From Liolophura sinensis (lineage: Eukaryota; Mollusca; Polyplacophora; Chitonida; Chitonidae): a stretch of DNA of 64,000 nt. The position numbers were made by a program, and so were the translations under genes. The stretch spans positions 372,001 through 436,000 of the forward strand of contig NW_027017954.1 of NCBI RefSeq assembly GCF_032854445.1. Reading direction: 5' to 3'. Positions within the stretch are counted from its first letter, which is position 1, and every line of letters begins with the position of its first letter. The notes below the pieces were generated by a model. That model saw nothing but the letters and a program-made list of their open reading frames with translations, searched no databases and was not told the origin of the DNA. Shown here in pieces: positions 11,101 to 26,100 of this stretch.

Positions 11101-14100
11101 TCAACTTGGTGGGTGCAGAGGTGATTGGAGTGCCTGGAGTCAGCCACCCAACTTGGCTACGTACCAGACAAATCTGTACACTTAAATCCACCTTTTAAAC
11201 AGCGACAGCTTGATTCAAACAGAAGGCCTCACTGACCAACAGCCAATCACTTCTCAGTTTGCGTTCGTTGAATCCAGTATAATACCACTTTCGCTAATTT
11301 TTATATAAAATTAAATTATATATAATGTGTATAATGTAAACTGCCATATCTACGGCTTCATTGTCGGATATTTTTCTGGTATATACACTTGCTGAACGTA
11401 ATGGGCATCTAACTCATACACCGACAGTCAGGTTTGTATAGCTTGCTACCGCACCTTGCAGGCAAGCCAAACAAGCAGACTGATGACGTCTATTCAGCGT
11501 GAATGGGTTTGGATACATTTTAGTGTCTCCTATTTAATACGGTCAACAGTGCATAATATCTGCATCCTCTCGTGTCAGTTTGTGTTCAATAAGCCCTTGT
11601 GAAAAGTATGAGCTGTTTCCGCTATTGTACAATTCAAATATTTATAAAAGCCATATGGCCACACTCCTCTATTTATTTCCCATTTGTTTTATACACGTTA
11701 GCGGTTGGCCACCCAGCACCGTATGTGTATATACACGTATATGGCAGCACTGATCGCACGAGGCCTGGTAATCTTCGTCCACAGAGACACACTGTACTCA
11801 AATTCTTGAAAAATTTTACCAGTTAAAGTTTTCCTGAGGGGATTGAGGGGGCAAAACCACTCGGTCAAACGCCAGTGGACTCTGACATTACTTCTTTTAC
11901 CCCATGTCTGATTAAATATCAGAAGGCGGCGAACAGTAACATACAACATTCTTCAAAAGCAATTCACAATTTGGAGTCTGCTGAAAGTGGGAATTGATAA
12001 TTGATGACCAAACAATTGAACTGTCTGGAGTCATGTACATGTATACCTCAGACCATCGGATGGTCGTGGGTTTCCCCTCGGCTCTGCCCGGTTACCTCAC
12101 GCTGTAACGCTGGCCGCCGTCGTATAAGTAAAGTATTCTTGAGTACAGTGTGAAACACAGATCAGATGAATAAATCAACGTATCCTTGGGAAGGACAGCA
12201 TTTTGACGACCGGAAGTTGAAAACTGATATTTAAGAATGTAACGTAAGCCCATCAGGAAGGGTTTGCTTGTTCATGTAAAACAATGTCCACAAGTATCAA
12301 CTGAAGGTTGAAATGGAATAACAAAGCGAGCTATTCAAAGCAAACGTTAACAGGAAATGCCGACAACACTTGTGGATGAGGAGTATCTCATGGTTTATTT
12401 GAGAAATCTCCACGGGATTTGTTTGTCATCTTCATTTGTTTTTGTTTTTTTTCAAGTAGATGTCACTAGTTTTATTTGTCTTGATTTGGCGTCTTTGAAA
12501 GCTGACCTCTTGACAAAGTTGAGTAATACACATTGTAACAGACGGACATCCCACAGACTTGTACTAATTTTGTTTAAGCCATGATGTTAGAGGGTGTATA
12601 AATTGCTACTATTTATTCATTTACATGGACTGTCACAATAAAAGCCCTGACTAGGGTAAATTGACATGACGCCGTATTTCATTAGTTACGTGTGACCTCG
12701 TGTGACAATTTGCCAACTATCACAGTGTCCCTGCTTTGGTTTTACTCTCCATTCTGTACGTCTTCTTTATGAAATTATTTTATATTCTAACACGTTAAAT
12801 GTATCAACAAAAGTGAAGTAGCATGTTGAAATTCACTTACTTTGTTACAGGAGAGTAATTTCCTACAAGCGCTCCTTGGTTTCCTTCTTTCCAACGTCAA
12901 TAACTCATTGTCATTCTGTCCCGTATTGGGTAAAACAGCTACACGTCATTCTATTACTTTCGCAGAATGTGTTGACGGTCGATGGGAAAAACATTGTCAA
13001 AAGGACTGTGGCCATTGTTGGGCCGACAAATGTGATAAAGTTACTGGGGAATGTCCTCTAACTGAAGGAAACCCAAGATGCGATGCTGGCTTCATGCGCA
13101 ACAAGTGTTGGACAGGTTAGTGTGTAGAATTCAGTACGACAGAAGGGAAATCCAAGATGTGATGCTGGCTACATGTGTAGCATGTACAGGGCACGTAAGT
13201 TTGTAGGACTTAGTACAGTAGAGACGAAACACAAGAAGCTACATAGATAGGCAGGTATGTAAGATTCAGTATCACAGAGAGTAAAGTCAGTATGTGACAC
13301 TGGCTACATGTGTAACGGACGCAGGACAGTTAAGTGTGTAGGATTCAGTACAATGTAAAGGGATACATTATCCTCAAATACATGACCTCCAAATTAAAGT
13401 GAAAGACAGCACCACACCAATGTTTATGTCCACTGAAAGGCTATCATTGAAAGTGTCTTAAACCGGCATTACATATTTTTTTAGCTCTTTTTTAATCTAG
13501 TCAAAGTTAAATGAAACTTTGTCTTGATATAGCTTAAGCACGTCTCTCGAGAACAAGGTGACATCACACTACCTTTAGATCTATAGCATCGCAGGTATTT
13601 TCCGTGTAAAAGTCTAAGCAGTAGCCTATGACATATAAAAGTTGTGGACTTGGCGATGAAGGCCCAAGTTATCAATATAGTTTTCTCGGAAATTGGACAT
13701 ACTGGAAGAATACTTCTTCCACTGCTTGAACTGTTGATATAGTAGACCTACTATATCATTTACAAGGAACTCCAGAGACCCTGTAAAAATAGCCAGCTGT
13801 AGACGCACGGCCGGGGTATTCCTGGTTCAGGTTGTAGCCTCTGGAGGGATTGTGCTGGTGATTTTGACCCCAGTTAAATGTTTACAAAATTACAATAGGA
13901 TTGTTGTTAGATTCATGCTCAAAAACAAACGGAAACATGTTCTGAAACAAAATGGAAATAAATGTAAGCACCACTGACGATGATCTAGGCATTCCACTCT
14001 AGCGGTGGCTTCAAGGAAGAAAGCCGTGCTGACTCAGTTATCGTAAATATGGCGTTTCAATAGTTTTACTGTATTTTAAAATGCAAAACAGAAAAAAAAA

Positions 14101-17100
14101 TACCCCTTGTATGCGACAAACGAAGCAAAAAAAATGCATTTGGGGAGAGGAATGAGGTTTTGGCCCGGACGGTATGCTACTGTCGGACATAATTTGTGAC
14201 ACCGCCGTTGAGTATTACAAGGCTTGAAAATCATCTACTTTACATCGTCTGTGGTGGTCCACAAATGATACAGACCTGTCTCACAACACTTCGTGAAATG
14301 GTCCTTCACCTAGACGGAACTAAATTGTTGTACACAATCTCAAAATGATGTCTTATGCAGTAGTTCTGTGTTATCATATGTCGCTTGATGGAGTGAATGG
14401 GTAAACGCTACGTCACAGCTTAGGCCGCGCAAACTTATAGCAACGTGTTTGACTAGATAAAATTCTCAAGATGGTTGACTCGTCTCACACCAGCAATTTT
14501 GTGCAATAATGTTATTTTGTTTTACATATTATTCCGTAAAATCTCATTAAAACAATAAAGTATAATCCTTTTTAGACCGCTTGAGAAACCTGCTTTCAAT
14601 TGAAATATGTTTGGCAAGGTGCTGTCCTGTCCTTTAATTGAATGAATGTTGAGATTTAAGCTTTAATATGTCTCAAGGGGGATACTGACCAAGTGGTGTA
14701 CTCCAAATGTTTGCCCTCTTATATATAAAAAAGAACAAATAAAATGTCACTTATTGTTTTTAACAGATCGCCTATTCTTTGACACAGAAAGCTAAAACCA
14801 CCAAATTATGATGATGTTCCTTTTTTTACTTCTTTTTGCGACAAGCCTGTGACGCAGGTACTTATGGCCACGACTGTAACGAGACCTGTGGATCGTGTGC
14901 AAGTGGACCAAGCAGTTGTAACACTACATCCGGCCACTGTCGGGGTAATCCTAGATGCATGCCGGGATATTCTGGTTTGAAATGTAAAACAGGTCAGTCG
15001 GGAATAATGTTTTACATGCTTTTCACTCATATGTCACCAGTTTTTTTTATCATTTATATGTATTAATTTTTACAAATTATTTAAGGAAATGGTGAATATG
15101 TTTTTGGGAAATGGACCACCGCTTCATTGTTTACGTGGGGTAATTATAGGTTGTGCGTTATATGGCACGTGGAGTGATGTACAAGTAGTTCCGGTTGAGT
15201 CTTTTTATACCAAAACCTCCGTGAGAGTGACTGCCCCTATGCATGCAGGGAATATCCATGTATCTCATTACTGTCACGATCATACACACATTTGTGTGCT
15301 TGTGTATCCAGTGGCCGGTTGTTTAATAGTGTACTAAAAGTTAAACCAGGCTTAAATGTTAATACTGGTCTTGGCCTAATACAAAACTAGATGCACTGTG
15401 GCCCTTACTAAAGTTAATACCGGGCTTAACTGCTATTATATACTTTTGAACAACTGGGCCCAGAACTTCTGGAACTTTTGTCTGGCCCCGGTCTTACCAA
15501 CATGTGTCCTAGACTTACGCGTTTTTGTAATATTGCGCTGAATTAAAGCTAGTTAAGTACAAACAAAACAGAGGCAGAATCTTTTACACATTCTTGTGAT
15601 GCGTCTACCGTATGTTAGAGCCTTATGTCGTAGTGTACATTACAGCTATTACCTTTGCCCAATTGATTTTCTCAAGTCACCCAGACCTTTGACAGAAAAT
15701 TTGCAAACCGCTGTGTAAACAGCCTGAGCTGATATTGAACACGCAACTTAAATGGCCAAGACCTTAGTGCTCACAGGGCGTCCTCTCCGGCCGTACGTGG
15801 GAAGATCTGTCATCAACCTGCGGATGGTCGTGGGTTTCTCCCGGGCTCTGCCCGATTTCTCCCACCATAATGTTGTCCGCCGTCGTATAAATGAAATATT
15901 CTTGAGTACGGCGTAAAACACCAATCAAATAAATACATAAATATAAATGTCAGGTACATCCAGTACAACAACTTTTACTTCCTGCTTAAGTGTATAGCTT
16001 GTGTATTTTGATACATTACAACATCACTAAAATAACTTGTAAATCGAGCTTTATTTTCTCGTTTTACTTGAATTAAGACTGTGAAGCGGGTAAATATGGC
16101 CACGACTGTAACGAGACCTGTGGATCGTGTGCAAGTGGATCAGACAGCTGTAACACGACATCCGGGCACTGCGAGGGTGAACCCAGATGTATGCCGGGAT
16201 ATTCTGGTCTGAAATGTAAAACAGGTGAGACTTGAATATCTTCTTTTTTACATGTTTGTCCCTTACGTGGCCCTAGATTTACTGATTATTTATATCTATT
16301 ATTTTGTACACATGTATATTCTTTTGGGAATTTGTGTTAGAGGTTTTTGGTGTGAATGATCTCGTGATATCTATTCGGGAGACTACTTTATGGTTTACGA
16401 GTGGTATGCGTATGTCGGACTTGAAGCTTGGATTGTTGACACGTGTATGGCACGTGGGATAATACAAAAGTGGTCCCAGTTGACGATTGTTTTTATACCA
16501 ACATCTCTATGGGCATGGTTGGCCATATGTGCGCTGGAAATATCAACGTATCGCATTACTTCTACGATAATGTACTAAAGCCGACTCAAAACCCATGCTG
16601 AACGTTACCCGACCAGGTTTATCATACCTAACAGCCAAAACGCATTCTTTGCTTACGTATTAGAGTTTGTACTTAGCACTTACCAATCAATAAAACGCAT
16701 TTTACGCTTATTAATGTACATGTTCCCTGTACTTTCACTTCCCTTACTGTTTTTTTTCCACCCATGTGTATGCTAGAGGAAAACCAAACGCCATGGACTT
16801 TTTGTGTTAGAATTCTGTGGATTAAAACAGTATGATTTGAATATTAAAGGCTACAACATACAAACAAACTCTCGATAATTCATGGGCATTTGACTTCCCC
16901 CGATATAATGTGGATTTTATGCTAGTACCCGTTATCTATACGGGTCATTAAGTCATATTTTAACGCATCGTTTTTCTAATGCTGGAATCTTTGGTCATCA
17001 TATATCCAAATCAATGCGTTCAAAGGATACGTCTTGATATTTACAACTGCTGTAAAATCGGATTTCAACTTGTAGAATATTCCTGCATAGTTTGAGGTGA

Positions 17101-20100
17101 TCTGATCTAGAATACTATAAAGCATTCTTATCAACTTTTTTTATTTATTTTTTTTTATGTCGCAGTCTCTTCTATTGGCCATATGTCTATCTAATATTTT
17201 CATCTTCAGCTTGTGATAATGGTACATATGGATTAAATTGTTCGGAAACTTCCGGGTCCTGTGCTGAGGGCCCCAGTGCATGTAACAAGTCATCCGGGCT
17301 CTGTCCGCGCACAGAAAATCAAACTGTATGCATGCCGGGATACATCAAAGAAAAATGCGATACTTTTTTGTTGTATAATGTAAAACCACAATATGTTACT
17401 TGGGACAATGGCTGTGGTGCTGACGTCTGGGAGCATACGTTATCTTTGTAACATGATCTTCCTGAAGTATTTACTTGCTTATTTATTTGGTTGGTTTCTT
17501 TTACGCTGTAATCAAGAATATTTGACTCATACGACGGTGGCCAGCATTATGGCGGGGGGAAACCAGGCAGAGCTTGGAGCAAGCCCACTACTATCTGCAA
17601 GATGCTGGAAGATCTTCCCACGTAGGGCCGCAGGGAAAGCCAACATGAGCTGGACTTGAACTCACCACCACAGCATTGGCGTTAGGGTTTCTGAATATTA
17701 CTGTATGTGGTCAGTTACTGAAAGAAGTTCATCAATATATATTCGAATGACCGTGTTATTGCGCATGTGATTGGCTTCGTACCGATTATAGCGGTTAAAT
17801 AGATGTCAATCCAATTAAACATTTGTGGCGATCAATCAGTGTGCTAATGTCTACATAGACATTATAGTTTGGAGATATAATTCTTTATAGGAGTTTTTAT
17901 TGTCGCGACTTGCCAATGTGTAACCAAACTCACTAGTTTGGTGTCAAGCTATCTCCCTTCACCTGTAATACCGACAGCCTTTTTCGTTTAGCTCGTTTAG
18001 CTCGTTTTGTTCTGTGCACATACTGAGCAAGCCATTTCACTTTAAAGGAAAAACCGGATGAAAATAATGAAGTGAACATCAAAAGAAAGCCAACTGAAAA
18101 TTATCTCTAAATTTTACCTATTGATTTTAACTTTTTTTTTCGCGGAATTAAATGCTGCCAGTGTTAAATGCTTGACTGTGTGAAGAATGCTGCCAGTGGT
18201 AAGGCACTCTAGGGTCTCATAACATTTCTTCATTAATTTCACCTTGTAGGACCATACTGATAAAAAAAGAACATTACATAAGTAATGTTTTACTTGTGGG
18301 TAATAAGAAATATTCTAACATTGAAAGTTGTGTTCAGTATGGGGGGAAACTTCAGAGTACCTAAACATTGTTATTGTTACTAAAGTCTACCATCCGAATG
18401 TATTTAATTCCTCTTAAAATGTTCAAATTTAATTAAAAAATTTTTGGACAGTTTTCAGCTGACTGTGATGAACTGTGTGCCTTATTTTTATTTCAGCTTT
18501 CTTTCACTTTAAGACTGAGTTCCATAGTTATTGTTATTTGCCTTAGATGCATGGTGTAGAATGTAGTTTTCAATGGAAAACACCCTGATAAGCACGACTT
18601 TCGCTGCTTCCCCTGTTGGCAATTGTTATCTGTAAATTATAACTGAGCACGGTGTTAAAGAGTTCGAAATTTACAAATTAGTTACCCGAAATATTATCAA
18701 ATCTGTTCCTAGCTGCGACAAGCCGCTGTTTTAGTCACTCTCGTCGAATTTGTGACATCCTATCCTGAAGAGACATATTACTGGCGGCAAAAAAACGTGC
18801 TGTTATTTTAGATGCCATCTGCATAAACTTGAACATTTGTCTGACTGAGTGAACAATCGAATGTTCACTTTTGTTCGGGTTTCCCTTCCACCATAAATTC
18901 TCTGAAGTCGCTATATTTAGATGACGGACGATGACTGACTGTTTTGGCTGGGTTACCTCCCCTTGTTGTCTAAACGACGGGAGATATTCGGCGAACTTCA
19001 AATGTCAGAGACCTACCATGATTTTCAGTTCTGTATTACAGTTCGTTGGCAGTTACGAATTCTTTATAATGCATTATCGATAAAAAGGAAGGTTCTATTT
19101 GGTCTGCTAGACTTTAATATAAATCGCTTCCAATGTATAGCATTGTTTACATGTGCGATCCACAAGCAAAGGTTGTATCGTGGTAATCTTTGTGCTGTCT
19201 GATTTGCATGTTATCTCGCTTTACACCACTGACGGATTTCCCCTTTTCAGTTCTCTTAATTGTCATTTTTCTCAAAATATGGGCCTAGGAGGTTTAGTTA
19301 GGAGTCAAATGAATCTCATTTTTATATTTATTTTAAAGGTACAGACCGCATGAAATCGGCGTGGGCATCACTAAATACATCACTTAAAACTAGACATAAA
19401 TATCCTTTTTTTTTAATTTTTTTTTTACATTTTTGTGAAAAGAATTAAAAGCGCTCAAACATTTGAATTCTAAGGGCGGCTTTATGGACCAAACTCTCAG
19501 AGGTTAGGAACTCTGACGTCACAGGAAATTTTTTTCAACTCTAATAACGACACTGAATGTTAGAGTAACTCTTTTTACCCATGAGTGAAAGATTACTGAA
19601 ATAATGTTCGCAAAAATTCCTTTCTTCTTCTGAACATCAGAAAAAAGGTGATGTGACGTCAGAGTTCCTAGATACCGTCAGTATGACACATAGCGACCCT
19701 CAGAGCTTAGAAACATTTGAATGCCTTCTAACACTCTTAAAACATCTGAAAAAAATGAAAGAAGTATTTTTACGCATATTTTTCAGTTGTTTGTATGATG
19801 AACCTTACTTCATATTTTAGCTTTCTTTCAATTGAACCAACTCAAATATTCTGATTTCGGCAGTATGTCCCTTCAGCATAGACCGTTGACGTAAGATGGG
19901 TCCTGGGTGCAACTCGACATCAAGTGTTGTCATTGCTATTGCAAATGCTACAGCACGCTCTACATTTCGCACACTGAGGATTCATCGGTATGGCTGATTT
20001 CAAAGCAAAAGTTGAATAGTTTGTTCATACTCAGAACATTTGCCAAGACACTTGGCATTTTCCTATCCGCATTTAGAACCTCAGGATCTGTTCCTACCGA

Positions 20101-23100
20101 CTATTTGCTCAATCAGCAACCCATAGCCTAGAGGATCCCACCTTTGCTCAAAAATCTGCTTCTGTTCTGCTCAATTAATTAATTCTCAGAAAAGCGATTG
20201 TCTTTTCATTTTTTACGAAAACGTAACCTTAAACACGTTACGTGGGAGGGATTTGCGTTGCGTTGCGAGATTTAAGCTTTAATATGTCTCAAGGGGGATA
20301 CTGAACAAGTGGTGTACTCCAAATGTGTGCTGTCTTATATATACAAAAGAACAACATATAAATGTCACTTTTTGTTTTTAACGGATCGCCTATTCTTTGA
20401 CACAGAAAACTATAACCACCAAATTATGATGATGTTTCTTTTTGCATCAAGCCTGTGAGGCAGGTACTTATGGCCACGACTGTAACGAGACCTGTGGATC
20501 GTGTGCAAGTGGACCAAGCAGTTGTAACACTACATCCGGCCACTGTCGGGGTAATCCTAGATGCATGCCGGGATATTCTGGTTTGAAATGTAAAACAGGT
20601 CAGTCGGGAATAATGTTTTACATGCTTTTCTCTTATATGTCACCAGGTTTTTTGATCATTTATATGTATTAATTTTTACAAATTATTTAAGGAAATGGTG
20701 ATAATGTTTTTTTGGAAATGGATGACCGCTTCATTGTTTAAGTGGGGTAAGTATAGATTGTGTGTTATATGGCACGCGGAGTGATATACAAGTAGTTCCG
20801 GTTGAGTATTTTTATACCAACACCTCTGTGAGAGTGACTGGCCATATGTGCACAGGGAATATCAGTGTATCTCATCACTGTTACGATCATACACACTTTT
20901 GCGTACTTGTGGCCGGTTGTTTAAAAGTGTAATAAAAGTTAAACCAGGCTTAAATGTTAATACTGATCTTGGCCTATTACAAAACTAAATGCACTGTGGC
21001 TCTGACTAAAGTTAATACCGGGCTTAACTGCTATTATATACTTTTGAACAACTGAGCCCAAAACTTCTGGAACTTTTGTCTGGTCCTGGTCTTACTAACA
21101 TGTGTCGTAGACTTACGCGTTTTTTGTAATATTGTATAGAATCAAAGCTAATTAAGTGTAGACAAAACAGAGGCAGAATCTTTAATACCATTCTTGTGAT
21201 ACGTCTACTGTATGTCAGAGCAATTATGTCGTTATGTACATTATCGGTATTACTTTTACCAACGGATTGATTTCATTAATCAGTGTTTTAACAACATGCT
21301 CAAAAATTTCCTTTCTCAAAGGAGCGGAGGAAACCGGAGTAACGCAGGCCTTTGTTAGAAAAATTGCGAAAAGAACTTAAAAATCCGCTGTGTAGACAGT
21401 CGAAGCGGACATTGGACATGCAACCTCAATGGCCAAGAGTCTAGTACTCAAGGGGGCGGCGGTGGGGGAGGACTAGTACTAGTACTCACTCAGCCAGCGA
21501 GGTCCCGCGCACGGCAAAGGAGGCTCCATGTATTTGCCGGCGCCCAAAGCGAGCACGTTTGTTTCAGTTATATTTTACATATGTTATAAACGTTAGGTAC
21601 ATCCAGTACAACAACTACCACTTCCTGCTTGCGTGCATAGCCTGTATATCTTGATACATTACAACAGCACTGAAATGACTTGTATATCGAGCTTTAGTTT
21701 CTCTTTTTACTTAAATTAAGCCTGTGAAGCAGGTAAATATGGCCACGACTGTAACGAGACCTGTGGATCGTGTGCAAGTGGACCGGACAGTTGTAACACG
21801 GCATCCGGGTACTGTCGTGGTAATCCCAGATGCATGCCGGGATATTCTAGTTTGAAGTGTAAAACAGGTGACTCTAGAATAGCCTTTGACTCAGATGCTT
21901 TCTTCTTACATGTCACCAGATTTATTGATCATTTATATGTTTTACATATTCTTTTGGGAACTGGTGTTATTGAGTTTTTGTTTAAATGATCTCGTGACAT
22001 CTACTTTGAATCCAAAGAAAACAGAGCCAAAATTTAACACCATATTTGGGATACTAGCCCAGGGATAACTGTTATTGTCTAATTCTCTGTAAATCTCCGA
22101 AGATGCCAGAGGAAGAACTGACAGTAGAGTTTAAGGTACTCTAATAACCTATAGGGTTCCCGGGTGTTATAATAAATGTAAGACAGTATAATGATCTAAA
22201 GAAATCAGACTCATAGAAAGCAGAAACTAGGAATTCAGTTGTAGATGGACATTTTGTTACAATAAAATTAACCAGCAAATAATTGACGCGAATAAACGAA
22301 TCGCAAAATGTTAAATTATCCTCGAGTAGTTCTATCGTCTTTCAGGTCGCAGATAGGCAGGTAAGATTCTATCATCTTCCAGGTCCCAATATAGTGAAAA
22401 GGAGACAATGTATAACAAACTAGATTTTGAAACTAATATCACCATAATTCGTAATGTGTTCATTTCAGATTAAATAATATGCATAACTATTTATAGCTGA
22501 ATTCCAAGGTCGTAAATAGGCCTTTGTAGTTATATGAGCTCGAGACATTTAATACTAGGGAAGAAACAGAATACACCGAAAATGGTAGAATTTTCAGTCA
22601 ATGTTACATATATAACACATCTCATCAGTATTATCTTGTCTTCTATCGTCACGATCTCGATGGACACTGGCATGAAACGAGGTGACACTTTAACAAGTCG
22701 TCAACAGTTAGAGTCTCCCCCAACCGTCAGTCCATAAACAGCTACATTAGTAAGGAATCACCAAGGAACAGTCCATCAACATCCACAGCCGGATTTGATG
22801 GGGGTAGTAGTAGATTGGGACTCCGACTTCACACCTTCACGTACTGTTAGAGGTAAACTAATCATGAAAGTGTCCCAAGACTGATGGTGAGCAGTAGGTT
22901 AATAACTTCCACCTGTATAGATTCGTAGTATAAATATTAGGTTATTAAGCCAGTGTATAATCGCTGTCTATATGGTGGACAGTGAAATGCAACATACAGA
23001 TTCAACATGGGATGGACATCACCCGCACAAACCTGTGCCATCTCAGGTCGGATTGGTTTTAATGAACTGTTTTTGGTATTTTTTTTTCGAAATACCTACC

Positions 23101-26100
23101 GTGAAGTTTCGTGGGATCCACATTTATATTAAAGGGTTAGGAGCCATGACCTCGTATTGAACTATCAAAATCCTTTAGACTATGAGGGATTTCCACCTTA
23201 TGTCATTCCCTGTGACAACATTTCTGCTGCACGTGAGCAGGGTCTAGACAAGATGGCGGTCAACATTTTAGTCGGTTTTCTCCATGTAATTCACAATATT
23301 TTTCTTCAAACAATGACTCTCCTGAGGTGTTTTTCTTGCCCTGGCAAGTTACTGCCGTCTCCTGCCCAACACGTACGCTATGACAGCTGTTCTCAGTTCC
23401 TTACTCATAAATGTGTGGTTCAGATGAATCAATTTAACATTTAAACTAACCGCAAAATCAAATTTAGTGCATCCATATCTGCCTATCCACTTTAAGAAAA
23501 CACACTGACAGTAGAGAGCTTAGAGTGAGCCTTTCAGCGCTAGTGATTGGCTAAGTTCATAAGGGCTTATGAATTGGTTATTAGTGATCAGGTTGTCACG
23601 AGGAATGCATAAAATAAGTTTCAACCTCATAATATTGTGATCGATATTTTGTCTTATGCTAATTTAGCCCAAATACCATTACCATTTCATAATTAGCATA
23701 TCTCAAGGTATTTTTTGATGAAAAAACTTTCTTTGTGACCGACAAAGGTCATAATTAGCGCTAATATGGCGGTTGGCCTGGCTTGGTGCATAGGCTGAGA
23801 GCTAAAGAAGTGATCTGGTTACCATGACGAATGTAATAAACGTGTTTCATCCTCGTATTCAATCGTGACCGATAAACTGTATTTTTTAAAATAATTGTGC
23901 CGTCACCTGAGGCATTGAATTCTTTCCACCCAAACAGAGAGCTGAATAAAGGCGGCTCTCTAAAAGAGATAGGCTACAGTACGTAGGGCACTGCGTGGCT
24001 GGCTATCTCACCCCACGTAAAAAATTCCACCAATCTTTACAACGTGAACCTATCCTTACATTTGATACACACGGATTCCCTAAGTCATCCAAGTGTATAT
24101 ATGTCAAAGGAAGCATTGATAAAGCATTCTTAAGCAGTGATCCAGTCATTCAAGCATTTGAATTAACGTCCGTCATGTTTTGATTTAGAACTGCCTCCAA
24201 GTTCAGGTAAAGCATGTGCTGCCTGTTCGAAATTTCTTCCAACGGTGTTTTCCTTGAATGTAATCTGGTTTTCTTTTTTATATCTAGAATGAAAGTTTGT
24301 CATTGGGTTTTGCACTTCGCCATTGAAAATACTTAACAGCTGGATTTTCATTAAAGAGGGTTTACTGCTACACGCTTTAACATCTTTCAAACTCGGATAA
24401 CTAATGAATTCAAAGTATACCTAAGGATGGACTCAAGATACAACTATCTACTATCTCCAAACCGTCGACTCCAAGCGGCGTACTCTTTTGTTACTTTTTG
24501 CAATGCATCACTGTTCCTGTACGGTTGTATTCGTAAAGCAATGTAGGTGTTTAGAACCGGGTTGTTAAACTATGATTTCAGTGTAATAATTGACCTGGAA
24601 TAAAATGGAAGACAGTGTTCTTCTGCTTATTCATTATAATGGGAGAAAAGCGGGTGAAGCCACGACCATTGGCAGATTGTTGGCGTATCTTCTCACGTAG
24701 GACCCACAGGAAGCCAGCATGAGCTGGACTTAAACTGACAACGACCGCTTTGGTGACGCCCTTGTGTCGTTGCGCTGCGTTATCATACTAACCATTTGCC
24801 ACTAAATATTTTTTGAACTTTTGACTTTTTTGGCAGGATGTGATGCTGGGTTTTGGGGAGCCGGCTGTGAGGAAAAGTGTGGCGAATGTTATAACAACGT
24901 CACGTGTGACAGAGCATCTGGGGGCTGTCCAATCACAGACGAGAATCCCCGCTGTAAGGCCGGTTTCTTGGGATCTAACTGTCGACAAAGTTAGTATGCC
25001 AGTCCCTTGTATTAAATCAAAATGTCTGCTGTTACTAACTAAAAACCTTCCCCTTCTAAAAGGATCTTATTCTATATCCCTCCTCCTTACACATACCCTA
25101 GCAAAGTCTTTACATATTTACGCTCAAACCATCCGGAATTTCTTTACGTTAGTCTATATATAAGGCCCACGGAATTGTGAAGCAGGCAGTCATTTACTAA
25201 AGTCCACAACAGTCGCTTAGAAAGTCCACTTGACCTTGCGTAAGGTTTGTCGCTTATCTGAGAGGTAAACAAACCAGTTGTTTGTCATATTTGCTCTCCG
25301 ATAGTGGTACCATTACATATTTGGGACTTGTCCGGGAACTAAAATCTGCTTGTGCTAGATTGTAGCACGTTAATTGTCAGCGGTGTTAGCGGTGCTTAGA
25401 GGTGTTTTGGTTCCTATTTTGGATCAAACAGAGATTGACATTTTGTAAAACTACTTATGTAATTTCTTTGTATACTATATTGTGTCATTATGGCTGAGGA
25501 ATTTAATGCACCTTCAGTCCTTGATTGCGAGGATTTGTCGGTTGTTGAGTTGTCTACGAAGGCAGATTTAAAGAAAATATCTGACATGTTTCAATTAGAC
25601 TTAAGCCAGAAGCCCTAAGAGTCTTAGAAAGTTGAAAGTTAGAAAGGGAAAGAGAGTTTGAGTTAGAGACGGTGATATTAAAAAAGGAAGAAAGAGAGAA
25701 ACAGAGTTAAAACAGGAGTTCAAACTGAAGGAACCCCGGGTTAAAAGTACTGATAAAGAAGCTGTTAGTCGTAGTCAGCAATGGATTGGTTTGGCTCAAA
25801 GCCTTCGATTAGTGCCCAAATACGATGATAAGGCTGTGGAAAGTTTTTTTTCTGTCCCAAAATATGAGAAAGTGACTGTTAACTTGGAGTGGCCTGAAAG
25901 TATTGGACAATGTTACTGTAGAGTACATTGGAAGGTTAAGCTGCAGAGGTCTATTCCACTTTGTCAATAGATCAGTCTTCAGATTACAACACAGTCAAGG
26001 CACTGGTCTTGTCTGCTTTTGAGCGCTTTTGCCGAAGGCCTGTAGACAGAAGTTCAGACAGTTAAGGAAACAGTCGATGAAACTTACGTGGAGTTTGCCA

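Larger units (their letters stand above)
1..11587 (+). repeat. Large tandem duplication, copy A side
   Basis: Window bases 1-11587 match 51710-64000 in order and orientation, including exons, introns, SINEs and dispersed repeats; the main length differences are insertions and deletions listed separately. The match runs to both window edges, so the true unit is longer. Confidence 0.9.
14648..16370 (+). repeat. Intragenic segmental duplication, unit 1
   Basis: This stretch (two EGF exons plus intron) matches 20262-22000. Shared landmarks include the start TTTAAGCTTTAATATG, both exons, and TGATCTCGTGA after the second exon. Unit 1 carries a SINE (15775-15945) that is absent from unit 2. Confidence 0.8.
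20262..22000 (+). repeat. Intragenic segmental duplication, unit 2
   Basis: Second copy of the 14648-16370 unit. Where unit 1 has a SINE, unit 2 holds a GC-rich stretch with short ACTAGT repeats (about 21450-21560) of unknown origin. Confidence 0.78.
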
